In this document: one piece after another, positions 8,442 through 17,600 of the stretch
Layout: each line of letters begins with the position of its first letter
How positions within the stretch are numbered: the stretch's first letter is position 1
From: Achromobacter xylosoxidans
Lineage (GTDB): Bacteria > Pseudomonadota > Gammaproteobacteria > Burkholderiales > Burkholderiaceae_B
Assembly: GCF_001457475.1 (NCBI RefSeq)
Contig: NZ_LN831029.1
Span: forward strand, 682,001-746,000
DNA length: 64,000 nt
Direction: 5' to 3'
Notes under the pieces: model-generated
Told to the model about the DNA's origin: nothing
Database searches by the model: none
What the model saw: the letters and a program-made list of their open reading frames with translations, nothing else
Position numbers and translations under genes: made by a program

Positions 8442-9001
8442 CAGACGCCCATCAGGCCGTAGCTCAGGCGCGCCAGGACCATCAGGAGGACCTGCGCCAC
8501 GATCAGCAGTACCAAGGGCGAAAAGTCGATCGAGGTGCGCGGCAGCAGCCGGCGGATGGGATCCAGCATCGGCGCGGTCAGCGCCTGCAGCAGCGGCATC
8601 ATGGGCGCCATCGGGTTGACCCACGACAGCACTGCCTGGATCAGGGTCAGCCACACGATCAGGTTCAAGGCCCACTTGAGCGCCATGAGCAGCGCCGACA
8701 GCATGGCCGAAGGCAGCAATGCGGCCGGGATCAGCGCGCCGATGGCGACCAGCCAGATCAACACCAGATAGACCAGCGCCGACAGCCAGGTTGCCACCAG
8801 GCTGGTCCAGTCGATCTTGTTGCCCGCGGGAATGATCTTGCGCAGGGGCAGCACCAGCCAATTGGTGGCCTGGTAGATGACGCGCGCCAGCGGGTTGAAG
8901 GGATGCAGCCGTATCGCGTGCATCCAGGCGCGGGCGATCAGGGCCGCGCCGAACAGCGTGAATGCGATTTCGAGCAGGAAGCGGAGGATTTCACCGAGCA
9001 T
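8441..9001 (-). CDS. YggT family integral membrane protein
   Basis: This 186-residue membrane protein has two similar halves of paired hydrophobic helices, as in the YggT family. Each half carries the family pattern of a Pro-rich turn after a helix (LPLRKIIPA near residue 55, LDPIRRLLP near residue 150). The family has been linked to osmotic tolerance and membrane biogenesis, but its biochemical role is not established. The gene is convergent with the dlt-like operon. Confidence 0.85.
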   Translation of the reverse strand: MLGEILRFLLEIAFTLFGAALIARAWMHAIRLHPFNPLARVIYQATNWLVLPLRKIIPAGNKIDWTSLVATWLSALVYLVLIWLVAIGALIPAALLPSAMLSALLMALKWALNLIVWLTLIQAVLSWVNPMAPMMPLLQALTAPMLDPIRRLLPRTSIDFSPLVLLIVAQVLLMVLARLSYGLMGV

Positions 9002-9121
9002 GGACGCTATCTACCTAATGAAGACGGCTTTTATTGTCTCACGGCAATGCGGCAACGGTGGCGTCCTGCCCCTCGAGCGGCGTTCTTTCTTGAGGTAGGC
9101 GCGCCAGGCGGCCCGAAATAA

Positions 9122-9149
9122 AAACCGCCTGGCCAAGGCCAGGCGGTTT
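9122..9149 (-). terminator. Bidirectional terminator after the H1-like gene
   Basis: A perfect 13-base stem (AAACCGCCTGGCC / GGCCAGGCGGTTT) with an AA loop lies about 30 bases after the H1-like stop codon. Confidence 0.8.
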
Positions 9150-9179
9150 GAGGCACTGCTGCCGTTGTGACCGGTCCGA

Positions 9180-9812
9180 TTACGGACGGCCACCCGTCGG
9201 GAACGGCCACGACGCGGCGGGGTTCAGCGCGGTCTTCGCGCCCGGAGCGGCTGCCGTGGACGGCGGCGTGACGGGCTTCTTCGGAGCGGCTTTCTTCGCA
9301 GCCGGCTTCTTGGCAGCGGCGGGCTTCGCAGCCGGCTTGGCAGCGGGCTTCTTGGCGGCCGGGGCCTTCTTGGCTACGACTTTCTTGGCAACCGCCTTCT
9401 TGGCGACGGCCTTCTTGGCTACCGCTTTCTTGGCGACGACCTTCTTGGCAACCGCTTTCTTGGCGGGGGCCTTCTTGGCTACCGCTTTCTTGGCGACGGC
9501 CTTCTTGGCGACGGCCTTCTTGGCAACCGCCTTCTTGGCGACGACCTTCTTGGCCGCTGCCTTCTTGGCTACCGGCTTCTTGGCCGCGACTTTCTTGGCG
9601 ACGGCCTTCTTGGCTACCGCTTTCTTCGCGACCTTCTTGGCGGCCGGCTTCTTGGCGGCAACCTTCTTCACCGCCGGCTTCTTGGCGGCGACCTTCTTGA
9701 CGGCTACCTTCTTGACGGCAGCTTTCTTGGCCGGAGCGGCCTTCTTAGCTACTGCCTTCTTGGCGGCGGGCTTCTTCACCGCTTTCTTTACGGCTTTCTT
9801 GGCTGTTGCCAT
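9180..9812 (-). CDS. Histone H1-like DNA-binding protein (BpH1 type)
   Basis: This 210-residue, very basic protein consists almost entirely of degenerate AAKK/AVAKK repeats (units such as KKAVAKKAV and KKVAAKKPA). A short Pro/Ala tail without lysine (about the last 30 residues) ends it. It resembles Bordetella BpH1 and the C-terminal tail of eukaryotic H1, which bind and condense DNA through charge. I chose the second ATG (MATAKK) because AGGAG lies 7 bases before it, while the ATG at 9818 is one base from the AGGAG. Repeat number is expected to vary between strains by slippage. Confidence 0.9.
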   Translation of the reverse strand: MATAKKAVKKAVKKPAAKKAVAKKAAPAKKAAVKKVAVKKVAAKKPAVKKVAAKKPAAKKVAKKAVAKKAVAKKVAAKKPVAKKAAAKKVVAKKAVAKKAVAKKAVAKKAVAKKAPAKKAVAKKVVAKKAVAKKAVAKKAVAKKVVAKKAPAAKKPAAKPAAKPAAAKKPAAKKAAPKKPVTPPSTAAAPGAKTALNPAASWPFPTGGRP

Positions 9813-9843
9813 GGTCATGCTCCTTAGGTTCAGGGGTCCCAGA

Positions 9844-9873
9844 ACTTAAACCCGTGCCCCGATCCGCCAACAA
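9844..9873 (-). promoter_or_regulatory. Candidate sigma-70 promoter of the H1-like gene
   Basis: On the minus strand TTGTTG (9873-9868) and TTAAGT (9849-9844) are separated by 18 bases and lie about 30 bases before the gene start. Confidence 0.45.
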
Positions 9874-10157
9874 GGCGAACCGTGCCCGGGCTATTCATCG
9901 GCGCATGCCGCTGTTCTGTGCGAGCAACAGCTACTACGGTTTGCGCTAATGAATTCGGCACAGCCATTTGATATGGCCCCCGCTCCTTTGGCGCGAGCCA
10001 TTTCAAATGGCGCCGGTGGGCAGCCTGATCACAGACCGCCTACCGCTTGTTCTACGTGTTCGAAAACACCCTGACCTGGGAGATCGCCCTCAAGGCCTGG
10101 CGCGAACGCGACGCTCTTGCAAGAGCGTGCCCGCGCCGGGCCCGAAGGCGAACTGCG
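9874..10157. other. Intergenic region between the H1-like gene and nrdB, with palindromes
   Basis: No gene is supported here. Two related 15-base inverted repeats, GCCATTTGATATGGC (9963-9977) and GCCATTTCAAATGGC (9997-10011), lie 34 bases apart. A perfect 18-base palindrome of ACGCTCTTG and CAAGAGCGT lies at 10111-10128, 30 bases after the nrdB stop. It has no T tract on the minus strand, so it is not a classic terminator for nrdB. Confidence 0.5.
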
Positions 10158-11357
10158 TTACTCCCAGCTCAGCGTGCCACCGGTTTGGTATTCGATCACG
10201 CGAGTTTCAAAAAAGTTGCGTTCCTTCTTAAGGTCGATCATTTCCGCCATCCACGGGAAGGGATTTTCTTCCTGCGGGTACAGCGGTTCGATACCGATTT
10301 GCTGGCAACGACGGTTGGCGATAAAGCGCAGGTAGGATTTGAACATGGGAGCGTTCAAGCCCAACACACCGCGCGGCATCGTGTCTTCGGCGTAAGCGTA
10401 TTCGAGTTCGACCGCTTTGCGGAAGAGTTCTCGAATTTCTTCGCGGAATTCCGGCGTCCATAGATGCGGATTTTCCAGTTTGACGGTGTTGATCAGGTCG
10501 ATGCCGAAATTGCAGTGCATGGATTCATCGCGCAGGATGTACATGTACTGCTCGGCCGCGCCGGTCATCTTGTTCTGGCGACCCAGCGCCAGGATCTGCG
10601 TGAAGCCAACGTAGAAGAACAGGCCTTCCATCAGGCAAGCGAAGACGATCAGCGACTTCAGCAGCGTCTGGTCGGCTTCGGGCGTGCCCGTCTTGAAGTT
10701 GGGGTCCGCGATCGCGTCGATGAACGGAATCAGGAACTCGTCCTTGGCGCGGATGGACGGCACTTCGTTGTAAGCGTTGAAGATCTCCGCTTCGTCCAGG
10801 TCCAGGCTTTCGACGATGTATTGATAGGCGTGCGTGTGGATGGCTTCTTCGAAGGCCTGGCGCAGCAGGAACTGGCGGCATTCGGGGGCCGTGATGTGGC
10901 GGTAGGTGCCCAGCACGATGTTGTTCGCGGCCAGCGAGTCGGCCGTGACGAAGAAACCCAGGTTGCGCTTGACGATGCGGCGTTCGTCCTCGGTGAGCCC
11001 GTTCGGGTTCTTCCAGAGGGCGATGTCGCGCGACATGTTGATTTCTTGCGGCATCCAGTGGTTCGCGCACGTGGCCAGGTATTTCTCCCATGCCCACTTG
11101 TACTTGAACGGCACCAGCTGGTTGACGTCGGTCTGGCCGTTGATGATGCGCTTGTCGGCGACCTTCACGCGTTGCGAGGTGGCGTTGCCGCTGGCCGTCA
11201 GGCCGGCCGCATGCTGCGGCGCGGCCGGGGTCGGCATGGCGGTGTCGCCGAACACGCCGGTCGCCGCCCGGACTTCGGGCGCAGCCTGCCCGCCCGCCGC
11301 GGGCGCGGGGGCTTGTGCAGGTTGCGTGGCGAGGGTGTCGTCTTCCCAATTAATCAT
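10158..11357 (-). CDS. nrdB: Class Ia ribonucleotide reductase small subunit NrdB
   Basis: This 399-residue protein is the radical-generating beta subunit that, with NrdA, reduces ribonucleoside diphosphates to deoxyribonucleotides. Di-iron ligands are visible in [21 protein letters not shown] and [10 protein letters not shown]. The C-terminus is the tail that docks into NrdA. The first about 65 residues are an Ala/Pro-rich extension absent from the E. coli protein. It lies 20 bases after nrdA and is probably co-transcribed from the nrdA promoter. Confidence 0.95.
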   Translation of the reverse strand: MINWEDDTLATQPAQAPAPAAGGQAAPEVRAATGVFGDTAMPTPAAPQHAAGLTASGNATSQRVKVADKRIINGQTDVNQLVPFKYKWAWEKYLATCANHWMPQEINMSRDIALWKNPNGLTEDERRIVKRNLGFFVTADSLAANNIVLGTYRHITAPECRQFLLRQAFEEAIHTHAYQYIVESLDLDEAEIFNAYNEVPSIRAKDEFLIPFIDAIADPNFKTGTPEADQTLLKSLIVFACLMEGLFFYVGFTQILALGRQNKMTGAAEQYMYILRDESMHCNFGIDLINTVKLENPHLWTPEFREEIRELFRKAVELEYAYAEDTMPRGVLGLNAPMFKSYLRFIANRRCQQIGIEPLYPQEENPFPWMAEMIDLKKERNFFETRVIEYQTGGTLSWE

Positions 11358-11377
11358 GATTCATTCTCCGGAGGCGG

Positions 11378-14308
11378 TTATTGGCAGGCTTCGCACTCTT
11401 CGAAGCCGGGGTCGCCCGGCCGCATGGTGCAAACCGCCCCGAGAACTTCGGGTTCCGGCAAAACAGGTGCAGCGGACACGGGGGCGGCGGCGGAAGTGCC
11501 ACCGGCGCTGACGGCGTTCAGTTCGCCGCCGCGTCCCGTCGACTTCTCGGCGCTGGTGGCGCCAAGGGTACGCAGGTAATAGGTCGTCTTCAGGCCACGC
11601 TTCCAGGCCAGCTTGTAGGTGTCGTCCAGCTTCTTGCCGGAGGCGCCGGCCATGTAGATGTTCAGCGACTGGGCTTGATCGATCCACTTCTGGCGACGCG
11701 AGGCGCATTCCACCAGCCAGCTCGGTTCGACTTCGAACGCGGTGGCGTAGAGTTCGCGGAGTTCGGAAGGTACGCGATCGATGCGGGACAGGCTGCCGTC
11801 GAAGTACTTGAGGTCGGCGACCATGACTTCGTCCCAGAGACCGAGTTTCTTCAGGTCACGCACGAGGTAATCGTTAACGACCGTGAACTCGCCGGAGAGA
11901 TTCGATTTGACGTACAAGTTCTGGAAAGTGGGTTCGATGCACGCAGATACACCAATGATATTGGAAATAGTCGCGGTTGGGGCGATTGCGATGCAATTGG
12001 AGTTGCGCATGCCATGTTGTTTGATGCGCGCGCGCAACGCATCCCAATCGAGCGTGCTCGATTCATCGACCTCGACATGACCACCGCGTTCGTCACGCAG
12101 CATCTTCAACGTGTCTTGCGGCAGGATGCCACGCGACCACAGCGAGCCTTCGTACGATTGATAGCGGCCACGTTCTTCGGCCAGCAGGCTCGAGGCCCAG
12201 TAGGCGTGATAGCACACCGCTTCCATCGAGCGGTCGGCGAATTCAACGGCGGCTTGCGACGCGTACGGCACGCGCATCATCTGCAGGCAGTCCTGGAAGC
12301 CCATGATGCCCATGCCCACCGGGCGATGGCGCGCGTTGGAGTTGCGGGCCTTGTCGACGGCGTAATAGTTGATGTCGATGACGTTGTCGAGCATGCGCAT
12401 GGCGATGCTGACGGTGCGCTTGATCTTCTCGTGGTCGAGTTCGAAACCGCCGCCAGCGGCCGGCTTCATGTGCGCGACCAGGTTCACCGACCCCAGGTTG
12501 CAAACCGCGATTTCCGATTCGTTGGTGTTCAGCGTGATCTCGGTGCACAGGTTCGAGCTGTGGACCACACCGACGTGCTGCTGCGGCGAACGGATGTTGC
12601 ACGGATCCTTGAACGTGATCCACGGGTGGCCGGTTTCGAACAGCATCGACAGCATCTTGCGCCACAGGGTCAGCGCCGGCATCTTCTTGAACAGCTTCAG
12701 GTCGCCGCTGGCGACGCGCGCTTCATAGCCGACGTAGGCTTCTTCGAAGGCCTTGCCGTACTTGTCGTGCAGGTCGGGGCAGTCGGACGGCGAGAACAGG
12801 GTCCATTCGCCGCCTTCCATGACGCGCTTCATGAACAGGTCGGGAATCCAGTTCGCCGTGTTCATGTCGTGGGTGCGACGACGCTCGTCGCCGGTGTTCT
12901 TGCGCAGTTCGAGGAATTCCTCGATGTCCAGGTGCCACGATTCCAGGTAGGTGCAGACCGCGCCCTTGCGCTTGCCGCCCTGGTTCACCGCCACGGCGGT
13001 GTCGTTGACGACCTTCAGGAACGGGACCACGCCCTGGCTTTCGCCGTTGGTGCCCTTGATGTGGCTGCGCAGCGCGCGCACCGGGGTCCAGTCGTTGCCC
13101 AGGCCGCCGGCGTACTTGGCCAGCAGGGCGTTTTCCTTGATGGCGTCGTAGATGCCTTCCAGGTCGTCGGAGACGGTGGTCAGGTAGCACGACGACAGCT
13201 GCGAGTGCAGGGTGCCCGAGTTGAACAGCGTCGGGGTCGAGCTCATGAAGTCGAACGACGACAGGATCTCGTAGAACTCGATGGCGCGGGCTTCGCGATC
13301 GGTCTCGCGCAGCGCCAGGCCCATGGCCACGCGCATGAAGAACACCTGCGGCAGTTCGATGCGGGTGCCGCGGATGTGCAGGAAGTAGCGGTCGTACAGG
13401 GTCTGCAGGCCGAGGTAGCCGAACTGCAGGTCGCGCTTGGCGTTCAGCGCCTTGCCCAGCTTGGTCAGGTCGTAGCCGGCCAGGTCGGGCGACAGCAGGC
13501 CGCCTTCGATGCCGCGGGCGATGAAGGTGGGGAAGTACTCGGCGTAGCGGGCGGCCATGCCGTCCTGCGAGACTTCCTCGCCCAGCACTTCCTTGCGGAT
13601 CGTGTGCAGCAGCAGGCGGGCGGTGACCTGGCTGTAGGCCGGGTCCTTCTCGACCAGCGCGCGCGCCGACAGGATGGCGGACTTGAACACTTCGTCGACG
13701 GGGATGCCGTCGTACAGGTTCTTGACCGTTTCCTTCAGGATGGCTTCGGAGTCGATGAATTCGGCCAGGCCTTCACCGGCGGCGACGATGGTGGCGCGCA
13801 GTTCGGCGATGTCCAGCGGACGGCGGACACCCGCATCCGTGACGTGCAGCACGTTTTCCTGCGGCACGGCGTCGACCTTCTGCTGGCCTTCGGCGGCCGC
13901 GGCGGCGGCGCGTTCCTGGGTGCGCTTCTCGCGGTAGAGCACGTAGGCGCGGGCGACGTCGTGCTGGCCCGAGCGCATCAGGGCCAGTTCGACCTGGTCC
14001 TGGATGTCTTCGATATGGAAGGTGCCGCCACCGGGGCGGTTGCGCACCAGCGCGTTGACGGCCTGGGTCGTCAGTTGTTCAACCAGCTCGCGCACGCGGG
14101 CCGAGGCCGCGCCCTGGCCGCCGTTGACGGCCAGGAAGGCCTTGGTCATGGCGATGGCGATCTTGCCGGGTTCGAACCCGACCACCGAGCCATTGCGGCG
14201 GATGATGTTGTAGCTGGCCCATTGCCCGCCGTTGGCGTCGGCAGGGGAATCGGTTTGCGAGGGCGGCACGGCCGAGGGCCGGGTCACAGAGGCGATCGTA
14301 GTCTGCAT
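11378..14308 (-). CDS. nrdA: Class Ia ribonucleotide reductase large subunit NrdA
   Basis: This 976-residue catalytic subunit is much longer than E. coli NrdA (761). The extra N-terminal length holds an ATP-cone (around residues 30-130, start YNIIRRNGSVVGFEPGKIA) and what looks like a second cone-like segment before the barrel. Active-site Cys residues lie in VCNLGSVNL and in NSNCIAIAPTATISNIIG, and the C-terminal redox pair is CEAC. I chose the ATG at 14308 because AGGAG lies 5-6 bases upstream; the upstream ATG at 14356 has no such site. Tandem ATP-cones are known in Pseudomonas NrdA. Confidence 0.95.
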   Translation of the reverse strand: MQTTIASVTRPSAVPPSQTDSPADANGGQWASYNIIRRNGSVVGFEPGKIAIAMTKAFLAVNGGQGAASARVRELVEQLTTQAVNALVRNRPGGGTFHIEDIQDQVELALMRSGQHDVARAYVLYREKRTQERAAAAAAEGQQKVDAVPQENVLHVTDAGVRRPLDIAELRATIVAAGEGLAEFIDSEAILKETVKNLYDGIPVDEVFKSAILSARALVEKDPAYSQVTARLLLHTIRKEVLGEEVSQDGMAARYAEYFPTFIARGIEGGLLSPDLAGYDLTKLGKALNAKRDLQFGYLGLQTLYDRYFLHIRGTRIELPQVFFMRVAMGLALRETDREARAIEFYEILSSFDFMSSTPTLFNSGTLHSQLSSCYLTTVSDDLEGIYDAIKENALLAKYAGGLGNDWTPVRALRSHIKGTNGESQGVVPFLKVVNDTAVAVNQGGKRKGAVCTYLESWHLDIEEFLELRKNTGDERRRTHDMNTANWIPDLFMKRVMEGGEWTLFSPSDCPDLHDKYGKAFEEAYVGYEARVASGDLKLFKKMPALTLWRKMLSMLFETGHPWITFKDPCNIRSPQQHVGVVHSSNLCTEITLNTNESEIAVCNLGSVNLVAHMKPAAGGGFELDHEKIKRTVSIAMRMLDNVIDINYYAVDKARNSNARHRPVGMGIMGFQDCLQMMRVPYASQAAVEFADRSMEAVCYHAYWASSLLAEERGRYQSYEGSLWSRGILPQDTLKMLRDERGGHVEVDESSTLDWDALRARIKQHGMRNSNCIAIAPTATISNIIGVSACIEPTFQNLYVKSNLSGEFTVVNDYLVRDLKKLGLWDEVMVADLKYFDGSLSRIDRVPSELRELYATAFEVEPSWLVECASRRQKWIDQAQSLNIYMAGASGKKLDDTYKLAWKRGLKTTYYLRTLGATSAEKSTGRGGELNAVSAGGTSAAAPVSAAPVLPEPEVLGAVCTMRPGDPGFEECEACQ

Positions 14309-14449
14309 GGAAGCTCCTGTGCGAAAAGCGCGTAGATAGCGACATGACGACGTCATGTCAGGTACGAAATTGGATCTTATTGAGGGGGTCGCAACGCTTG
14401 GACGGACGAATCCGCATGGCGTGGCCGACGAGTATCAGCGGTTAGGCGA

Positions 14450-14496
14450 CCACAAGATGTAGTGTAGCACCCCTCGTTGGACACTAATTCTAGTGA
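14450..14496 (-). promoter_or_regulatory. Tandem NrdR boxes upstream of nrdAB
   Basis: Two 16-base sites, CCACAAGATGTAGTGT (14450-14465) and ACACTAATTCTAGTGA (14481-14496), resemble the NrdR consensus ACACWATATWTWGTGT. They are separated by 15 bases, so they are 31 bases apart start to start, about three helical turns, as in other NrdR targets. The second box covers the -10 element of the nrdA promoter. The cognate repressor gene nrdR is at 51885-52364. Confidence 0.8.
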
Positions 14497-14515
14497 TCGA
14501 GTACGACAGCTACAA
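14487..14515 (-). promoter_or_regulatory. Sigma-70 promoter of nrdAB
   Basis: On the minus strand TTGTAG (14515-14510) and TAGAAT (14492-14487) are spaced by exactly 17 bases. Transcription would start near 14480 and give a leader of about 170 bases before nrdA, in which I see nothing else. Confidence 0.7.
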
Positions 14516-14559
14516 GAAGAAGATAGGATCAGGTTCCCAAAACATTGTTACTAAATGCA

Positions 14560-14587
14560 CTGGGCGCGCCTAGCAAGGCGCGCCCAG
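14560..14587 (-). terminator. Probable terminator of the indolepyruvate oxidoreductase gene
   Basis: A perfect 11-base stem (CTGGGCGCGCC / GGCGCGCCCAG) with a six-base loop lies 25 bases after the stop codon. On the minus strand it is followed by TGCATTTAG, so the T tract is weak. Confidence 0.6.
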
Positions 14588-14611
14588 GAGAATGCCGCTC
14601 AGCGCGAGTGT

Positions 14612-17600
14612 TTATGCGGTTTTCCGCAGGGGTACATCGCGCGGGGCAGGCGCCGTATAGCTTTGCATCAAGCGGGCCAGCTCCGTCCTGTACTTCTCGA
14701 CGTTCGCAGCCTTCACGTGGCCGAAGCCGCGGATGGTTTCTGCAAGGGCGGCGATTGTAGCTGCTTGCGCCAGGTTGTCGCGATTCAACCCTGCGAGCAA
14801 CCGGTCTATGGTCTGGCGATACTCGCCCACCAATGCCCGTTCCATCTTGCGCTCGGCGGTGTGGCCGAACGGATCGAACCAGGTGCCGCGCAGGCGCTTG
14901 AAGCGGGTCAGCAGCTTGAGCGCGGTCATGGTGCGCGGGCCCAGCGTCACCTTGCGCGGCACGCCGGTGCGCGGGTCCTTGCGCGCGAAGATCGGCGGCG
15001 CCATGTGGAAGCGCAGGCTGTAGTCGCCTTCGAACTGGCCCTTGAGCTGGGCCTGGAAGGCCTCGCCCGTATAGAGGCGGGCGACTTCGTATTCGTCCTT
15101 GTAGGCCATCAGCTTGAACAGTCCGCGCGCCACCGCCATGGCCAGGCGCGGCGGCCTGGCGTCGGGCGCCAGCTCGCGCTCGCGCGCGGCGACGCGTTCG
15201 ACCACCTCGCGGTAGGCCTGCGCGTAGGCGGCGTCCTGGTAGGCGGTCAGGTCTTCGACGCGGCGCGCCACGGCGCGCTCGAAGGTTTCCGGCACATGCA
15301 GTTGCACCACCTGGGCGCGCGGGCGCAGCGCGCCTTCCAGCGCTTCGGGTTGGTGCGCGGCCAGGCGGCCGCTGTCGAAGGCCGCGCGGTTGGCGGCCAC
15401 GGCGACGCCATTCAGTTCGATGGCGCGGTTGATGGCGGCCTGCGACAGCGGCACGCCGCCGCGCTGCCAGGCGTAGCCCAGCATGAACATGTTCGACAGG
15501 ATGCTGTCGCCGAACAGCGCCAGCGCGGCCTCGTGCGCATCGATGGCGGCGGTGTGCTCGTCGCCGGCGGCGTGGCGGATCTTGGCCAGCAGCGCTTCCG
15601 GCCGCATGGCGGCGTCCGGGTTGCGGGTGAAATCGGACACCGGGGCGACGTAGGTGTTGACGGTGACCTGCGTGTGGCCGCGGCGCAGCGCGCCGAGCGA
15701 GTCGGGCGCCACGGCGGCGACCGGATCGCACAGGATGGCGGCGTCGGCCTGCTGCCAGTCCAGGCGCACCGGGCCGGCGGCCGCGCCCGCGGGCGCCAGG
15801 CGGATGTGGCTGACGACCGTGCCGCCCTTCTGCGCCAGGCCGGTCAGGTCCAGCACCGCGGCCGACAGGCCTTCCAGGTGCGCAGCCATCGAGACGATGG
15901 CGCCGATGGTGATGACGCCGGTGCCGCCCATGCCCGCCACCAGCAGGCGGTAAGGGCGTTCCAGCGCCGGCGGCTGCGGCAGCGGCAGTTGCTGGATCAG
16001 GTGCTGCAGGCGTTCCTGGTCGGCCTTGGGCGCCGCGCTCTTTCTGGGCTTGCCGCCCATGACCGAGACGAAGCTGGGGCAGAAGCCTTCGGCGCAGGAG
16101 TAGTCCTTGTTGCAGCTGGACTGGTCGATGGCGCGCTTGCGGCCGTAGGGCGTTTCCAGCGGCACCACCGACAGGCAGTTCGATTTCACGCCGCAGTCGC
16201 CGCAGCCCTCGCACACGGCGCTGTTGATCAGCATGCGGCGGGCCGGGTCGGGGAACTGGTTCTTCTTCCTGCGGCGGCGCTTTTCGGCGGCGCAGGTCTG
16301 GTCGTGGATCAGCACGGTGACGCCGGGGATCTCGCGCAGCTCGCGTTGCAGCGCGTCGAGGTCGCGGCGGTGGTGCACCTTGATGCCGGCGCCCAGGTCC
16401 ACGCCCTGGTATTTCTCGGGTTCGTCGCTGGTGACGACGATGCGGGCGACGTTCTCGCCGCGCAGCTGCTGGCAGATCTGCGGCACCGAGATCGGCCCAT
16501 CCACCGGCTGGCCGCCGGTCATGGCGACGGCGTCGTTGAACAGGATCTTGTAGGTGATGTTGGCCTTGGCGGCCACGGCCTGGCGGATCGCCAGGTAGCC
16601 GGAGTGGTAATAGGTGCCTTCCCCCATGTTCTGGAAGATGTGCGGCATCCTGGTGTAGCGCGACAGGCCGATCCAGTCGACCCCTTCGCCGCCCATCTGG
16701 GTCAGGCCGCCAGTGTCGCGGTCCATCCAGGCGGCCATGTAGTGGCAGCCCACGCCCGACAGCGCCTGGCTGCCTTCGGGCACCTTGGTCGAGGTGCTGT
16801 GCGGACAGCCGGAACAGAAGTAGGGCCGGCGGCGCATGCCGTCGGCGTCGTTGGACAGCATGTCCTGGCAGTCGAAGGTGGCCAGGTCGACGCCGGGCTG
16901 CAGGCCGGCGCTGCGCGACAGCCATTGGGCCAGCGGCCGCGCCAGCAGCGACGGGCGCAGCTGGCCGGCGGACGGCACCAGCGTCTCGCCGTCGAAACCC
17001 TTCTTGCCGACCACGGTGGCGCGCTCGGGCAGGTTGAACAGCAGGTCCTTGAGCTGGGTCTCGACCACGGCGCCTTTTTCCTCGATCACGAGGATGTGCG
17101 ACAGGCCGCGCGCGAACTCGAGCATGCGTTCGGCGTCCAGCGGCCAGGTCAGGCCGGGCTTGTAGATGCGCACCGGCGCGTTGGCGGTGACGGTGTCCAC
17201 GCCCAGGCGCGCCAGCGCTTCCATGGCGTCCAGGTGGGCCTTGCCGACGGTGACGATGCCGACGGTGGCCTTGGGCGCCGGACAGGTGAGGCGGTCGATG
17301 CTGTGGCGGCGGGCGAAGGCGGCGACCGCCTTCATGCGCAGGTTCATGCGGGTTTCGACCGCCAGCGACAGGAAGTCGCGGGCGGAGTATTCCAGCGCTT
17401 CCGGCGGCAGGTCCGGATCGGCCGGCATGTCGTAGCTGCGCACCGGCGCGGGCGTGAAGGAGTGGCCGCTCTCGATGGTCTCGGACACGGCCTTGAAGGC
17501 GACCCAGGTGCCGGAGTGGCGCGACAGGGCCCAACCCCACAGGGCGAAGGTTTCGTATTCGTCGATCGAGGCCGGGTGCACGATGGGCATCTGCCAGCCG

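Noticed and set aside
9200..9800. Tandem repeats suggesting a CRISPR array
   Set aside because: The repeats are short coding units in frame, without unique spacers.
9148..9849. A plus-strand frame of AFLAT repeats opposite the H1-like gene
   Set aside because: It is the complement of the lysine/alanine repeats; BpH1-type coding on the minus strand with a proper ribosome binding site explains it.
10111..10128. The palindrome after nrdB as a Rho-independent terminator
   Set aside because: No T tract follows on the minus strand; it remains only an unexplained palindrome.
11381..14335. A 984-codon open frame antisense to nrdA
   Set aside because: It is a mirror of the nrdA codon pattern, with no domain and no ribosome binding site.
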